Assembly (NCBI RefSeq): GCF_019430945.1
Contig: NZ_JAHYCB010000004.1
Coordinates: 434,001-498,000 of the forward strand
Length of the DNA: 64,000 nt
Direction of reading: 5' to 3'
Origin: Neorhizobium populisoli
GTDB taxonomy: Bacteria > Pseudomonadota > Alphaproteobacteria > Rhizobiales > Rhizobiaceae
Positions 8,764 through 17,607 of the stretch are shown one piece after another. Positions within the stretch are counted from its first letter, which is position 1. Each line of letters starts with the position of its first letter. The notes beneath the pieces were generated by a model. The model was given only the letters and a program-made list of their open reading frames with translations. It was not told the origin of the DNA and searched no databases. A program made the translations under genes and the position numbers.

Positions 8764-11484
8764 TCAGGCAACCAGTGTACTAAAAATGCCACTTTCTTCC
8801 CGAAGGGTCTCATACAGACCATCCTCCACAATTTCGCCTTTGTCAAACATAACCACACGTCCAAACAAACGAGATAGGGATATGTTCGACAAAACCCAAA
8901 CGACGGTCGGATTATTGTCCTGCTGACGCAGATAGGTCAGCACGTCTGTCACGATCTCTTCCTGCAGCCGACGCTCCAGGCCCGGCAACGCCTTATTGAA
9001 GATGTAGAAGTTCGAACGCCGGATGATGGCGCGTGCCAGATTGAGCTTTTGCCTCTGGATCAGGGTCAGCCGCCGGCCTCCGGCGCCGATGTCGAAATCC
9101 AGGCCGACCCGCAAAAGCTGGTGATAAAAGCCTCGCTCTCGGGAAATTCGCCCCGCTATCTCTCTGATTTCCGTGGGCGCTTCGGCATTTCGGTGGGCGA
9201 TCTTGCCGAACAGGATGTTCTCCCGCAGCGTCGCGAAGGACATGTACTTGCCCTGGTCGTAGCGTTCGATCATGGCCTGCAGATGCGGAGGCAATTGTTC
9301 ATAAAAGCCCTGACGGTCTTCGACGATCGCGTCCTGCAGGTCCTTCTGCAGCACGCCGAGGCGATATCGAGGTTCAATATATCCGAGTGTCAGGCGGATC
9401 ATCGAACGCTGCTCGGGTTCCGACAGCGCGTGAGACAGCTTGGTGCCGAGTTTCTTTAAAATCTGTTGATATTCGATGACGGCATCCGCGGTCAGGAAGG
9501 GAACCTGATTGAAGAACGGGTGGTCGGGCGGCAGGCCGGCGAAGATTTCGACGATATGGCGGGCGATATCCAGCCCGGTATTCACGAAGGGGCGCAATAG
9601 ACCAACGTTTTGCAAAGCCTTGTAGAAATCGTCGCTGTCGAGAAGCTCGTTCATTCTGTCGAGGGGCTGCAGCGTCTTGCCGAACAGCAGGTTTTCTCCG
9701 ATCGTCGCCTCGGCATTATAGACGTCCGGCTCGAACGGCACGAAAAGCGAGGTTCGGCCGAGGCGCTTGACCTCTTCGTGAAGAGCGTGACGCATCGCCA
9801 CGACATCTTCTGCGAGCTTCGGATTGCCCGAGGCGTCGACGGACGAATGAAGCGCAAATTCCAATATGTCTTCGGTCAGTTGCACGGTATTGAGGGCGGC
9901 CAGCAGGGATGACTTAATATCGCTTTCACCATGATTGGGGCTCGATATCATACGGTCATCGACCCAGTTGGCGCGAACGTCATAGTCGGGGTTCGACGCC
10001 AGCTTGGCTTCCCGCACTTCCCAACGGCGCTGTGTCGCATCAGAACCCGCATATTTGGCCGATATGACGGGTGCGTGTTTGAGTCCGTAAAGGAGGTTGT
10101 CCTTCAAGCTGCCATGAAAGAAGTAGCTGTCGGATGATACATAGGACAGATAGCGTCCGGAAATGGACTCGGGCAGTTCCAGAATATCCTCGTCGCCGAG
10201 CTGCACCTTGCCGCCCACAGGCCAGACTTGCCGTCCGAACGTTTCCGCAAGGGCTTCTGCTCCGCGACCGATATTGTCCACCATTGCCACGGTCTCTCCC
10301 AAGCCCAGCCTGATGGATGTTCCTGTGAGGACCTTTGCGCCGCTCTCATCATCGACGGACAGATTGACAGCCGATAAATGCGGTCCGTCATAGGACTGGA
10401 CACCGACGGCAATGGCCTGCGTTGTCTCGGAACTTAGATCCTCTACTTCGAAATAATCGCGCACCTGCTCGTATTTGACCTGCACATCTTGGCGTGCCTG
10501 ATCCCAATCGATCAGCTCCTTGAGGGGGCCAGGAAGATCCTTATAGGCGTTGATAACCGCGACGAGCTGACCAACGTCGAGCGAACCGCGAAGGGTCAGA
10601 TAGCCGCCGACCAGATAAAATAGGAATGGGGTCACCTGTGCGAGGAAGTTGTTCAGGAATTTGACCAGGAACTTCCACTGGTAGATATCGTAACGAATCT
10701 TGAAAATGGTTCCGAGCCGGTGAGCGATATCCGCTCTTTCGTAGTTGGACGTATCGTAGGCATGGACAGTACCAATGCCATCGACCACTTCGCCGACCTT
10801 GCCTGCAAGATGTCGCGCGGTGATCTGACGCTGGCGGCCAAGCTCGATCAGCCGGCGGCGCATTCTGGGGATGACGATGACCTGCACTAGAACCATCCCA
10901 AATGCGATCATTCCCAACCAGAAATTCTGCACAAGGATGAAGATCATGGCGGCTGCTGCCTGGCCGCCCAGCATGGCTGGCTGAACGAAGGCATCGCCCG
11001 TAAAGCCACCAAACGGCTCGACCTCGTCCTTGATCATGCTGGCAACTTCGGCGCCATGCACGCTTTTCATGCGCCGCGGCGGAAAGCGAAGAACGCGGTC
11101 AAAAAGTTCGAAACGGATACGGCGCAACAGCCGCTCGCCAAGTCGGCCTTTGTACGTGTTGATATAGAACTTGAAGCCGTTGTTGATGATGACGAGAAAT
11201 AGAAAGACGCCACTCAGTGCCACAAGCGTTTGCATGCGCTCCAAACTGAGCCCGTCAAACGAATAGATATGCCCGATCCAAGGAAGATCGATGCTGAATT
11301 CCATAAACGGCTGGGCGGAAGTCGCATCCTCGAAGCCGCCGCCCTGAATGGGGCCGTTGATGATCTGCTTCGGCAGATCGAGCGAGAGGAAATAAGGGAC
11401 CATCGAGCCCAGAACGATAAGCAGCACCCAGATTTGCTGGGGCCGGGTATGGTTCCAGATATAGCGAAGAAGGTTCCGTTCCAT
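8764..11484 (-). CDS. ABC-exporter-like membrane protein with degenerate, expanded nucleotide-binding domain
   Basis: The 906-residue protein starts as a type I ABC exporter, with about six membrane segments in residues 1-330 (e.g. IWVLLIVLGSMVPYFLSL) and the EVASMIKDEVEP coupling-helix region. The ATPase half lacks its catalytic motifs. Walker A is replaced by MVDNIGRGAEAL (about 401), the signature reads LTLIQRQKLNLARA (about 807), Walker B is FYIFNK (about 825) and the H-loop is VLSNIS (about 862). About 300 extra residues separate the halves. Within them the post-Q-loop segment occurs three times: DNLLYG near 458, ENLLFG near 592 and ENILFG near 749. It probably does not hydrolyse ATP as a canonical monomer. 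The partner cNMP protein follows. Confidence 0.8.
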   Translation of the reverse strand: MERNLLRYIWNHTRPQQIWVLLIVLGSMVPYFLSLDLPKQIINGPIQGGGFEDATSAQPFMEFSIDLPWIGHIYSFDGLSLERMQTLVALSGVFLFLVIINNGFKFYINTYKGRLGERLLRRIRFELFDRVLRFPPRRMKSVHGAEVASMIKDEVEPFGGFTGDAFVQPAMLGGQAAAAMIFILVQNFWLGMIAFGMVLVQVIVIPRMRRRLIELGRQRQITARHLAGKVGEVVDGIGTVHAYDTSNYERADIAHRLGTIFKIRYDIYQWKFLVKFLNNFLAQVTPFLFYLVGGYLTLRGSLDVGQLVAVINAYKDLPGPLKELIDWDQARQDVQVKYEQVRDYFEVEDLSSETTQAIAVGVQSYDGPHLSAVNLSVDDESGAKVLTGTSIRLGLGETVAMVDNIGRGAEALAETFGRQVWPVGGKVQLGDEDILELPESISGRYLSYVSSDSYFFHGSLKDNLLYGLKHAPVISAKYAGSDATQRRWEVREAKLASNPDYDVRANWVDDRMISSPNHGESDIKSSLLAALNTVQLTEDILEFALHSSVDASGNPKLAEDVVAMRHALHEEVKRLGRTSLFVPFEPDVYNAEATIGENLLFGKTLQPLDRMNELLDSDDFYKALQNVGLLRPFVNTGLDIARHIVEIFAGLPPDHPFFNQVPFLTADAVIEYQQILKKLGTKLSHALSEPEQRSMIRLTLGYIEPRYRLGVLQKDLQDAIVEDRQGFYEQLPPHLQAMIERYDQGKYMSFATLRENILFGKIAHRNAEAPTEIREIAGRISRERGFYHQLLRVGLDFDIGAGGRRLTLIQRQKLNLARAIIRRSNFYIFNKALPGLERRLQEEIVTDVLTYLRQQDNNPTVVWVLSNISLSRLFGRVVMFDKGEIVEDGLYETLREESGIFSTLVA

Positions 11485-11848
11485 TCAATTCACGTTCGTC
11501 TTGAGACCGTTGTCGCTCTCTGGGTATTCGTTGATGGCCTCATATAGGAGGCCGGATCGCGCAATCGTACAGGTGATGAATAAAAACTCAAAAGGCCGCC
11601 ACGTTTTTAGCCATTGCTCATGAGAATATGGCAAAAAGAGCACGCTTTCGACATGCCCAAATAGCTGTCGCAAACAGTGGCAGACAAGCCACAGCTTTAT
11701 ATCTCGTCGTTGTTGCTTGCCTCCACGATCGAAGCCGCCTCGGTTCGACCAAGCGGCCATTCCATTGAAAACACGCACAAAAATGAGGCAGCCTGCCGCC
11801 GGTGCGGCTTGATCGCCGAGAGTGGAAGATCAAAACAGAGGTTGGTGG
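11485..11848. other. Intergenic region upstream of the ABC-exporter-like gene
   Basis: About 364 bases separate the end of the efflux adaptor gene from the start at 11484. It must hold the promoter for the exporter-like/cNMP operon. I see no convincing gene, hairpin or operator in it; short open frames there have no ribosome-binding site or family resemblance. Confidence 0.5.
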
Positions 11849-12922
11849 TCAGCGTAGTTCCGCGGCCTGCGCAACACTTGCGCCATTTTGAGCGGTATCG
11901 ACGCTGGCGACGACCGACATGCCGGGAACCAGCCTGCTGGTCAGTTGTTGTTGCGGATCGATGGCGATTCGCACAGGAACGCGCTGTGCGACCTTGGTGA
12001 AATTTCCCGTCGCATTGTCTGCCTTGATGACGGAAAACTCGGAGCCTGTCGCGGGAGCGAAACGTTCGATCTTGCCGGCGAATTGCTTGTGCCCGAGCGC
12101 ATCGACGGTGAACGTCACCATCTGTCCCGGCAGCAAGCCTGAAAGCTGGGTCTCCTTAAAGTTGGCGACCACCCAGACCCGGTCGGGAACGACCGATCCA
12201 ATCTGGGTTCCGACCGACACATATTGTCCGATACGGCCTGTCACTTCTCCGAGCGTGCCGTTCTGCGGCGCCGTGATGCGGGTGTTGGAAAGGTCGATTT
12301 CGGCGAGCTTCACGGCGGCCTTGGCGCTTTCCACACTCGCTTCCAGCGACTTGCGGCTCACGACGATCGTGTTCAGGTCCTGCTCCGACACCAGTTCGGC
12401 CGCCTCGGCCTGATGCACCGCCGCTTGCGCCTGGTTAAAAGCAGCACGATTCTTTTCCGCATCGCTTTGGGTGGCGATATTTTTCTCAAGGAGATTTTCG
12501 GTGCGCTCCAACGTGGCGCGGGCAGCTTCGAATGCGGCATTGGCGCTTTCGATCGCCGCCTTGGCGGATTGGATCTTTGCTTCTGCCGATTTGCGGCTCT
12601 GCTCGGAGTTGGAAAGGGAGGCATCTGCGGTAGCGAGTGTCGCCTTGGCCTGTTCCAGCTTCTGGGCATAGATGCGGTCATCGATCCTTGCGATGAGATC
12701 GCCTTCCTTGACCTTCTGATAATCCTGCACTGGAACCTCGACGAGGTAACCCGCGAGTTGGGGGCTGAGGAGCGTCACCTGGCCGCGCACATAGGCATCG
12801 TTTGTCGTTTCGATCGAGCCTCGGAAGGGCGGCAGGTTCCAGGCGTAAAGAACGATGAAGACGCCGGCAATGCCGGCAAGAAAGGCCACATAGGTTGCGA
12901 CGGAGCGGAATACGGATTTCAT
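11849..12922 (-). CDS. HlyD/EmrA-family efflux periplasmic adaptor
   Basis: The 357-residue protein has one N-terminal membrane anchor (about residues 8-28). A lipoyl/barrel segment follows (NDAYVRGQVTLLSPQLAGYL), then a long Ala/Glu-rich alpha-helical hairpin (about 85-215), then the beta-barrel ITAPQNGTLGEVTGRIGQYV. It bridges the inner-membrane MFS pump to an outer-membrane channel in tripartite drug efflux. It lies 30 bases after the MFS gene on the same strand, below a MarR regulator: the standard marR-emrB-emrA type arrangement. No TolC-like gene is in the window. Confidence 0.9.
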   Translation of the reverse strand: MKSVFRSVATYVAFLAGIAGVFIVLYAWNLPPFRGSIETTNDAYVRGQVTLLSPQLAGYLVEVPVQDYQKVKEGDLIARIDDRIYAQKLEQAKATLATADASLSNSEQSRKSAEAKIQSAKAAIESANAAFEAARATLERTENLLEKNIATQSDAEKNRAAFNQAQAAVHQAEAAELVSEQDLNTIVVSRKSLEASVESAKAAVKLAEIDLSNTRITAPQNGTLGEVTGRIGQYVSVGTQIGSVVPDRVWVVANFKETQLSGLLPGQMVTFTVDALGHKQFAGKIERFAPATGSEFSVIKADNATGNFTKVAQRVPVRIAIDPQQQLTSRLVPGMSVVASVDTAQNGASVAQAAELR

Positions 12923-12952
12923 TGTCTTGGCTTCTATTCTGGATTTCGGGGA

Positions 12953-14725
12953 TCAGGCGGCCGGCGAAGCCTCGGGGGCCGCATTCGGGAAAAGGCGATG
13001 GCGATGATTCCATGCCACATTGACCAGCAGAACAGCGATAGCACCGACTGCCAGCAGGAAGGTTGCAAAGAAAGCGTCGTTATACGCGAGCACGTAAGCC
13101 TGAATCTGGACCTGCTTGGCCAGGAGGCTCGCTCCCTGCGCATTACGCTGGATGCTGTCGGGCGTGGTTTTCGCGTAGGCGCCAACATATTGCTGCAGCC
13201 GGGTCGAGACGAGCGGATCTGTCGAAACAAGCCGCGAGGCCATTATCGCCGAGTGATACTGCTCGCGTATCGTCACGAATGTGCCGAACAGCGCGCTGCC
13301 GATGAATGCGCCGACCTTTTGCGTGAACAGGAACACTGCGAAGAAGCTCAGGATATAGGACATGCCTCTTTTCATCGCAGCGGAAAAACCGACGGCCATG
13401 GCGGGTGGCAGAAACAGGCCGCTGCCAAAGGCGATCAGTGACTGGCTGAGAAACATCTGCTCCGGTCGTGTCAAGGCGGTGGAGTAGCTGTCCATCAGCG
13501 AGCCGGTCGCCAGAAGAACGAGCGCTACGAGATGAATGCCCGCCTCACGGCCCGGCTTCATGACGGCAGCACAGGCAAAACCGGACAGCACGCTGGCCGC
13601 CAGGATACACCAGTAAAGCCCGGCCATCTGTTCGTTGAACATACCGATCTGGCGCAGGAAATTGATCGCGCCGGTGGATTGTTCCGTGAGCAGAATACGA
13701 AAAACCAGCAGGACCCCGGCAAAATGGATGATCTCGCGTGAGGTGATCCAGCGAAAATCGACGAGGTTGTTCTTGCGGTTGAGCTCGATCATCGCTAGCA
13801 GGGCTGCGGTCACGATCGCAACGATGAGCAACCAGGCGATCCAGTCCGCTTCCAGCCACCAATAGAGCCGGCCCATGGTGAAGACGATCGCGAGACATCC
13901 CATCGATATGGCGAGAAGGCCGTAGTCGAGGATGTCCATCGACGAGATCACTCTGGCGCGCGGCGGCGAGGAGAGCGGCAGCACGTAAATGAAGCCGAAG
14001 GTGATCAATGCGAGGCCGAGTTCCAGAAGATAGAGACCACGGAGATCATTGGCGTCGAGCAGAGAGGGCGACAGGAGCCCTGCGAGCGGCGTTGAAAGTG
14101 CGAGGCCGGAAAGCGCCATGCAGAGCCCGATATTCAGCTTCTTCTCAGGCGGGAAGATTTCCAGCATGTAGAGAAAGGCGACCGACGAAATGGGAGCGGC
14201 TGCCGCGCCGGCAAGGAAGCGCAGCAGAATGTCCATGCTCAGATCGTCAACCCACAAATGCGCGAAGCAGACAAGCAGGTAGGGAATGATGGCGATCTCG
14301 CAGAAATTGCGAATGCCGTATTGCGTGCGAATCTTGAAGAGGATCAGGCCGAGGCTGACATTTGGAAACAGGTAAGCGGCCATCAGCCACGAAGCTTCAG
14401 TCTGGGTGGCTTCGAGAGGGCCGGCAAGCTGTTGCAAGTTGAGCGATATCAGGCTGGTGCCGAGGCCCTGCATGACTGCGGCCGTCAGGGATGCCAATAC
14501 ATAGGCGAGCGCGACAAGTGGCGGCTTGGGCACAAAGACAAGCGGTGGAGCTGAAGGGGGCGCAGCCGGCGTCGTCGGCTGTGGGGGCACAGGGGCAGGG
14601 ATTGCCTCGGGCTCCGGCTGCGTTTCATTGGCTCGAAAGGTTTCGGCCGGCTTGCCGTTTTCGCGGGATTCCGACCTTTCAAGCATCTTGTCTTCTATTC
14701 TGGCTGCGGCCTCACGCGGGGACAT
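12953..14725 (-). CDS. MFS drug efflux permease, DHA2/EmrB-like
   Basis: The 590-residue inner-membrane protein has about 14 hydrophobic segments, as in DHA2 drug:proton antiporters. It also has a cytoplasmic N-terminal extension rich in Pro and Ala (PAPVPPQPTTPAAPPSAPP), longer than in E. coli EmrB. The ATG at 14725 has a good GGAGGA five bases upstream and lies 14 bases inside the end of the MarR gene, so translation is coupled. It works with the adjacent adaptor. The substrate is unknown; EmrB-type pumps export hydrophobic weak acids and phenolics. Confidence 0.88.
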   Translation of the reverse strand: MSPREAAARIEDKMLERSESRENGKPAETFRANETQPEPEAIPAPVPPQPTTPAAPPSAPPLVFVPKPPLVALAYVLASLTAAVMQGLGTSLISLNLQQLAGPLEATQTEASWLMAAYLFPNVSLGLILFKIRTQYGIRNFCEIAIIPYLLVCFAHLWVDDLSMDILLRFLAGAAAAPISSVAFLYMLEIFPPEKKLNIGLCMALSGLALSTPLAGLLSPSLLDANDLRGLYLLELGLALITFGFIYVLPLSSPPRARVISSMDILDYGLLAISMGCLAIVFTMGRLYWWLEADWIAWLLIVAIVTAALLAMIELNRKNNLVDFRWITSREIIHFAGVLLVFRILLTEQSTGAINFLRQIGMFNEQMAGLYWCILAASVLSGFACAAVMKPGREAGIHLVALVLLATGSLMDSYSTALTRPEQMFLSQSLIAFGSGLFLPPAMAVGFSAAMKRGMSYILSFFAVFLFTQKVGAFIGSALFGTFVTIREQYHSAIMASRLVSTDPLVSTRLQQYVGAYAKTTPDSIQRNAQGASLLAKQVQIQAYVLAYNDAFFATFLLAVGAIAVLLVNVAWNHRHRLFPNAAPEASPAA

Positions 14726-15167
14726 CAATGTCCTCCAGATCGGTGACATTGGCCGAAATGCGTTCCAGCAGCTCAACGGCGGCGTGGAGTTCGTGGGGAT
14801 CGATGTCGGCAAAGATCTGTTCGCGCATGCGATCGGCAATGGAACGCACGAGCGCGGCTTGCTCCTCGCCGTAGGGCGTCAGCACCAGCAGCTTGACGCG
14901 GCGGTCATTGGCATCGGGTCGGCGTTCGATCAGGCCGTTTTCTTCCATTCGGTCGAGAAGCCTGACCATCGTTGCCTGCTCGAGCTCCAATTCGCAGGCA
15001 AGCTCGCTTTGGGTCATGTTCTGCTTCTTGGCCAACCGGAAAAGCGCGCGGGCACGCGGATACGTCAGGCCGTGCGCAGTGACCTGTTGATTAAAAGCCG
15101 TGCGAATCTTGCGGCTCACCTTGGTGAGTGATTCCAGAAAATCAGAGGCGATTGGATCAGGCTTCAT
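14712..15167 (-). CDS. MarR-family repressor of the efflux operon
   Basis: The 151-residue winged-helix protein shows the MarR pattern: LTYPRARALFRLAKKQNMTQSELA, recognition helix region LEQATMVRLLDRMEENGLI, and wing RRPDANDRRVKLLVLT. It is the first gene of an operon with the EmrB- and EmrA-like genes. An inverted repeat lies just upstream, so autorepression relieved by a phenolic or drug ligand is likely by analogy with EmrR/MarR. The ligand is unknown. Confidence 0.9.
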   Translation of the reverse strand: MKPDPIASDFLESLTKVSRKIRTAFNQQVTAHGLTYPRARALFRLAKKQNMTQSELACELELEQATMVRLLDRMEENGLIERRPDANDRRVKLLVLTPYGEEQAALVRSIADRMREQIFADIDPHELHAAVELLERISANVTDLEDIDVPA

Positions 15168-15183
15168 GGCTTGCTTAATATTA

Positions 15184-15217
15184 GTGTGCTAAGTTTATGT
15201 CTGGATAATTAGCACGC
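15184..15217. promoter_or_regulatory. Inverted-repeat operator upstream of the efflux marR
   Basis: GTGCTAA at 15186-15192 and TTAGCAC at 15209-15215 form an inverted repeat with a 16-base spacer. Including flanks, GTGTGCTAA matches GCGTGCTAA on the other strand at 8 of 9 bases. It starts about 17 bases upstream of the MarR start codon, the usual place for a MarR autoregulatory site. Confidence 0.6.
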
Positions 15218-15315
15218 AAACTATTTCATTTCAAGGGCGGCCGTGTGCGTAGCAGCAATCTTTTTGCGGTGCATAAAAAGCTGGTTTGATGTCTGGCCAC
15301 CCGTGCATAGTGAGC

Positions 15316-15528
15316 CTATGCGCTATGCTGGTCTGGAGCCGCGATCTCGTCGATCGGCTGGTCCATGTAGCCCTGTATCCAGATGGACAATAGCTGGGGG
15401 TGGTCCAGGAAGGGGCTGACCAAGACAGACCGCCCCTCCATGCCTGCCAGTTCGCCATCCTGGTAGATGGCCATGATTTCGTCTTCCGTCAGTCCATCAA
15501 TCAGCGGCGGGTTCTGATCTTGGACCAT
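15316..15528 (-). CDS. Small RMF-like protein (Rmf/CrpP pattern)
   Basis: The 70-residue protein MVQDQNPPLI... has the spacing YQDGELAGMEGRS...P...HPQLLSIWIQGYMD. This resembles the ribosome modulation factor pattern (A..EG..A...G......P......W..GW). Family membership is an inference from spacing only. It starts 7 bases after the stop of the 50-residue gene upstream, so the two probably form one small operon. If RMF-like it would bind ribosomes in stationary phase. Confidence 0.55.
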   Translation of the reverse strand: MVQDQNPPLIDGLTEDEIMAIYQDGELAGMEGRSVLVSPFLDHPQLLSIWIQGYMDQPIDEIAAPDQHSA

Positions 15529-15535
15529 CTGCTAC

Positions 15536-15688
15536 CTATCCCTGGATGACGACGAGAGGGGGAGGGGGCAATGTCAGCGCCTCGGCAAGCAGCGACGAAA
15601 ACTGAGCCAGTTCCTCATCGGAAAGCTCCGGTAATTCTGCTTTCTGCATCATCGCTTCATCTTCGGCATATTCAGGTTTCGAAAGCAA
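15536..15688 (-). CDS. Small 50-residue acidic protein, TTG start
   Basis: A 51-codon frame starts with TTG at 15688, with AGGGG six bases upstream, and ends seven bases before the RMF-like gene. The product begins (M)LSKPEYAEDEAMM, is acidic in its first 30 residues (ELPELSDEELAQFSSLLAEAL) and ends with a PPPP-LVVIQG tail. I do not recognise the family. The good ribosome-binding site, tight spacing to the next gene and biased composition support its being real. Confidence 0.45.
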   Translation of the reverse strand: MLSKPEYAEDEAMMQKAELPELSDEELAQFSSLLAEALTLPPPPLVVIQG

Positions 15689-16047
15689 CGTTATCCCCTA
15701 CGGCGAGGTCATACTATATAAATTTATCCCTATTGTAGCATCACCCATTTAGGGGAGAACATAGACTATAGCGCGATTCACAGACTATTTTTGATGGCTC
15801 CATCGATTAGAGGTTGTGAAAACTCTACTCTAAATCGCATTTTTCGAGGTGTAGGCCGCTATCGGCACTTAGGCAAGCATCTGATCCGTTACCGACAGCG
15901 CTGGTATCCCTGTAGTTTTTGCAAGCTGGAGGCGAACTGGCGGTTATGTCTCTGAACGGGTGGCGCAGCACGCTTTTGCGCTTCACGCCTGCATCCCTCC
16001 CGGTTACAACTTCCCGGTCCTCAAATCACGAATACGGATTTCATCTC
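15689..16047. other. Intergenic region, AT-rich in its first part
   Basis: About 359 bases between the divergent small-protein operon and peptidase T. The section 15700-15850 is AT-rich, as expected for divergent promoters. I see no gene, strong hairpin or operator. An in-frame extension of peptidase T to 15919 is open but does not look like protein of that family. Confidence 0.4.
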
Positions 16048-17283
16048 ATGGCCGATAACGTTACCGATCGTTTTCTCCGTTATGTCGTCATCGATACCCA
16101 GTCGGATGCGAAATCGCCGACGCAGCCATCGACAATGAAACAGCGCAATCTGGGTGTGCTGCTTGCCGCCGAACTGAAGGCTATCGGCGTTACCGATGCC
16201 CATCTGGACGAACATGGCTATGTCTACGGAACGATCCCGGCGACGACATCGAAGAACAATGTTCCGGTCATCTGTTTTACGGCTCACATGGATACGGCGC
16301 CCGATTTTTCCGGGACCAATGTCAAGCCGCAGATCGTCAAGAACTATCAGGGCGGCGACATCCAGCTCGTCGGCGATCAAAGCCAGGTCATCCGCGTTGC
16401 CGAACACCCGGTCCTGAAAGACCTGATCGGCCACGATATCGTCACGACCGACGGCACGACATTGCTTGGCGCCGACGACAAGGCCGGTATCGCAGAAATC
16501 ATGACGGCGACCGAATTCCTGATCAACAATCCGGAAATCAAGCACGGCGCGATCCGTATCCTGTTCACGACCGACGAAGAAATCGGCCGCGGCGTCGACA
16601 AGGTGGACTTCAAGAAGCTCGGCGCGGATTTCGCCTATACGCTGGATGGTGAAACCGCCGGCACGATCGAAGATGAAACCTTCTCCGCCGATGCCGTTGA
16701 GATCGATATCAAGGGTGTGGCGATGCATCCGGGTTTCGCCTTCGGCAAGATGGAGAACGCCATCCGCATCCTCGGCGCTATCATCGATCGCCTGCCGAAG
16801 GATCAGGGACCCGAGACCACCAAGGGCCGTGATGGGTTCATTCACCCGACGGGTGTGTCAGGTGTAATGGAAAAGGCCAACCTCGCTTTCATTATCCGTG
16901 ATTTCACAGTTGCGGGACTGAAAACAAAGGAGGCACTGCTCGAACAGATCACCAAGGACGTGCTGACCGCCTATCCTGGGTCCAGCTATTCGTTCAAGAT
17001 CCGCGAACAGTATCGCAATATGAAGGAAATCCTCGACCAAAATCCGGAAATTGTCGAATATGCGGTCGAAGCAATCCGCCGGGCCGGCATGGAGCCGGTG
17101 CGCGGCAGCATCCGAGGCGGTACAGACGGCTCGCGCCTTTCATTCATGGGCTTGCCGACCCCCAATCTCTTCGCCGGTGGCCACGCTTTCCACTCGCCGC
17201 TGGAATTCGTTTCCAGCCAGGATATGGAAAAAGCCGTCAAGACTGTCGTCGAACTGGCAAAGCTCTGGGAGGAGCGGGCTTAA
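16048..17283 (+). CDS. pepT: Peptidase T (tripeptide aminopeptidase)
   Basis: The 411-residue M20B metallopeptidase removes the N-terminal residue from tripeptides in the cytoplasm. Metal-site motifs are all present: FTAHMDTAPDF (His about 80), GADDKAGIAEIM (Asp about 141) and TTDEEIGRG with the catalytic and ligand Glu pair. The late GGTDGSRLSFMGLPTPNLFAGG contains the third-metal segment. Length matches E. coli PepT (408). The start is set at the ATG at 16048, where the sequence becomes family-like (MADNVTDRFLRYVVIDTQSD). It stands alone, with no obvious operon partners. Confidence 0.93.
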   Translation: MADNVTDRFLRYVVIDTQSDAKSPTQPSTMKQRNLGVLLAAELKAIGVTDAHLDEHGYVYGTIPATTSKNNVPVICFTAHMDTAPDFSGTNVKPQIVKNYQGGDIQLVGDQSQVIRVAEHPVLKDLIGHDIVTTDGTTLLGADDKAGIAEIMTATEFLINNPEIKHGAIRILFTTDEEIGRGVDKVDFKKLGADFAYTLDGETAGTIEDETFSADAVEIDIKGVAMHPGFAFGKMENAIRILGAIIDRLPKDQGPETTKGRDGFIHPTGVSGVMEKANLAFIIRDFTVAGLKTKEALLEQITKDVLTAYPGSSYSFKIREQYRNMKEILDQNPEIVEYAVEAIRRAGMEPVRGSIRGGTDGSRLSFMGLPTPNLFAGGHAFHSPLEFVSSQDMEKAVKTVVELAKLWEERA

Positions 17284-17414
17284 CGGTCTGTTCTGAAAAG
17301 AGCAGTCCTGACCACATATCCGCAGTGACTGTGCAGGTATTCGCGTTTGTGCACGTACCCAAAAAAGGTCACTGCCAAGATAGGCAATGTTCCAAGGATT
17401 GTGATTAAATGTTC

Positions 17415-17484
17415 TTGAGGCCTTCTCCTGTGGCCTCGTGTCCTCCCGACGGGAACCCCTCGCACTACCCCGCGAGGGTTCTCC
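17415..17484 (+). promoter_or_regulatory. Possible structured leader of the ABC-F gene
   Basis: Within the 324-base gap before the ABC-F gene two hairpins follow each other. One is GAGGCC pairing with GGCCTC around a 9-base loop (about 17417-17437). The other is GAACCCCTCGC (17453-17463) pairing with GCGAGGGTTC (17472-17481) with one bulge. A short frame with AAGGA before its ATG at 17409 runs through them. ABC-F resistance genes are often controlled by leader attenuation, but nothing here proves it. Confidence 0.3.
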
Positions 17485-17607
17485 TCGTCTTGAATCCCCC
17501 ACATTTCCTCGGTACGAGATCGCCATCCGCAGCACCAACAGGACGGTTTGAAATGGATTCTACCTCGATCGCAGCGCCGCTTCGCCTTGCAATCCGGGAT
17601 TCCATTC

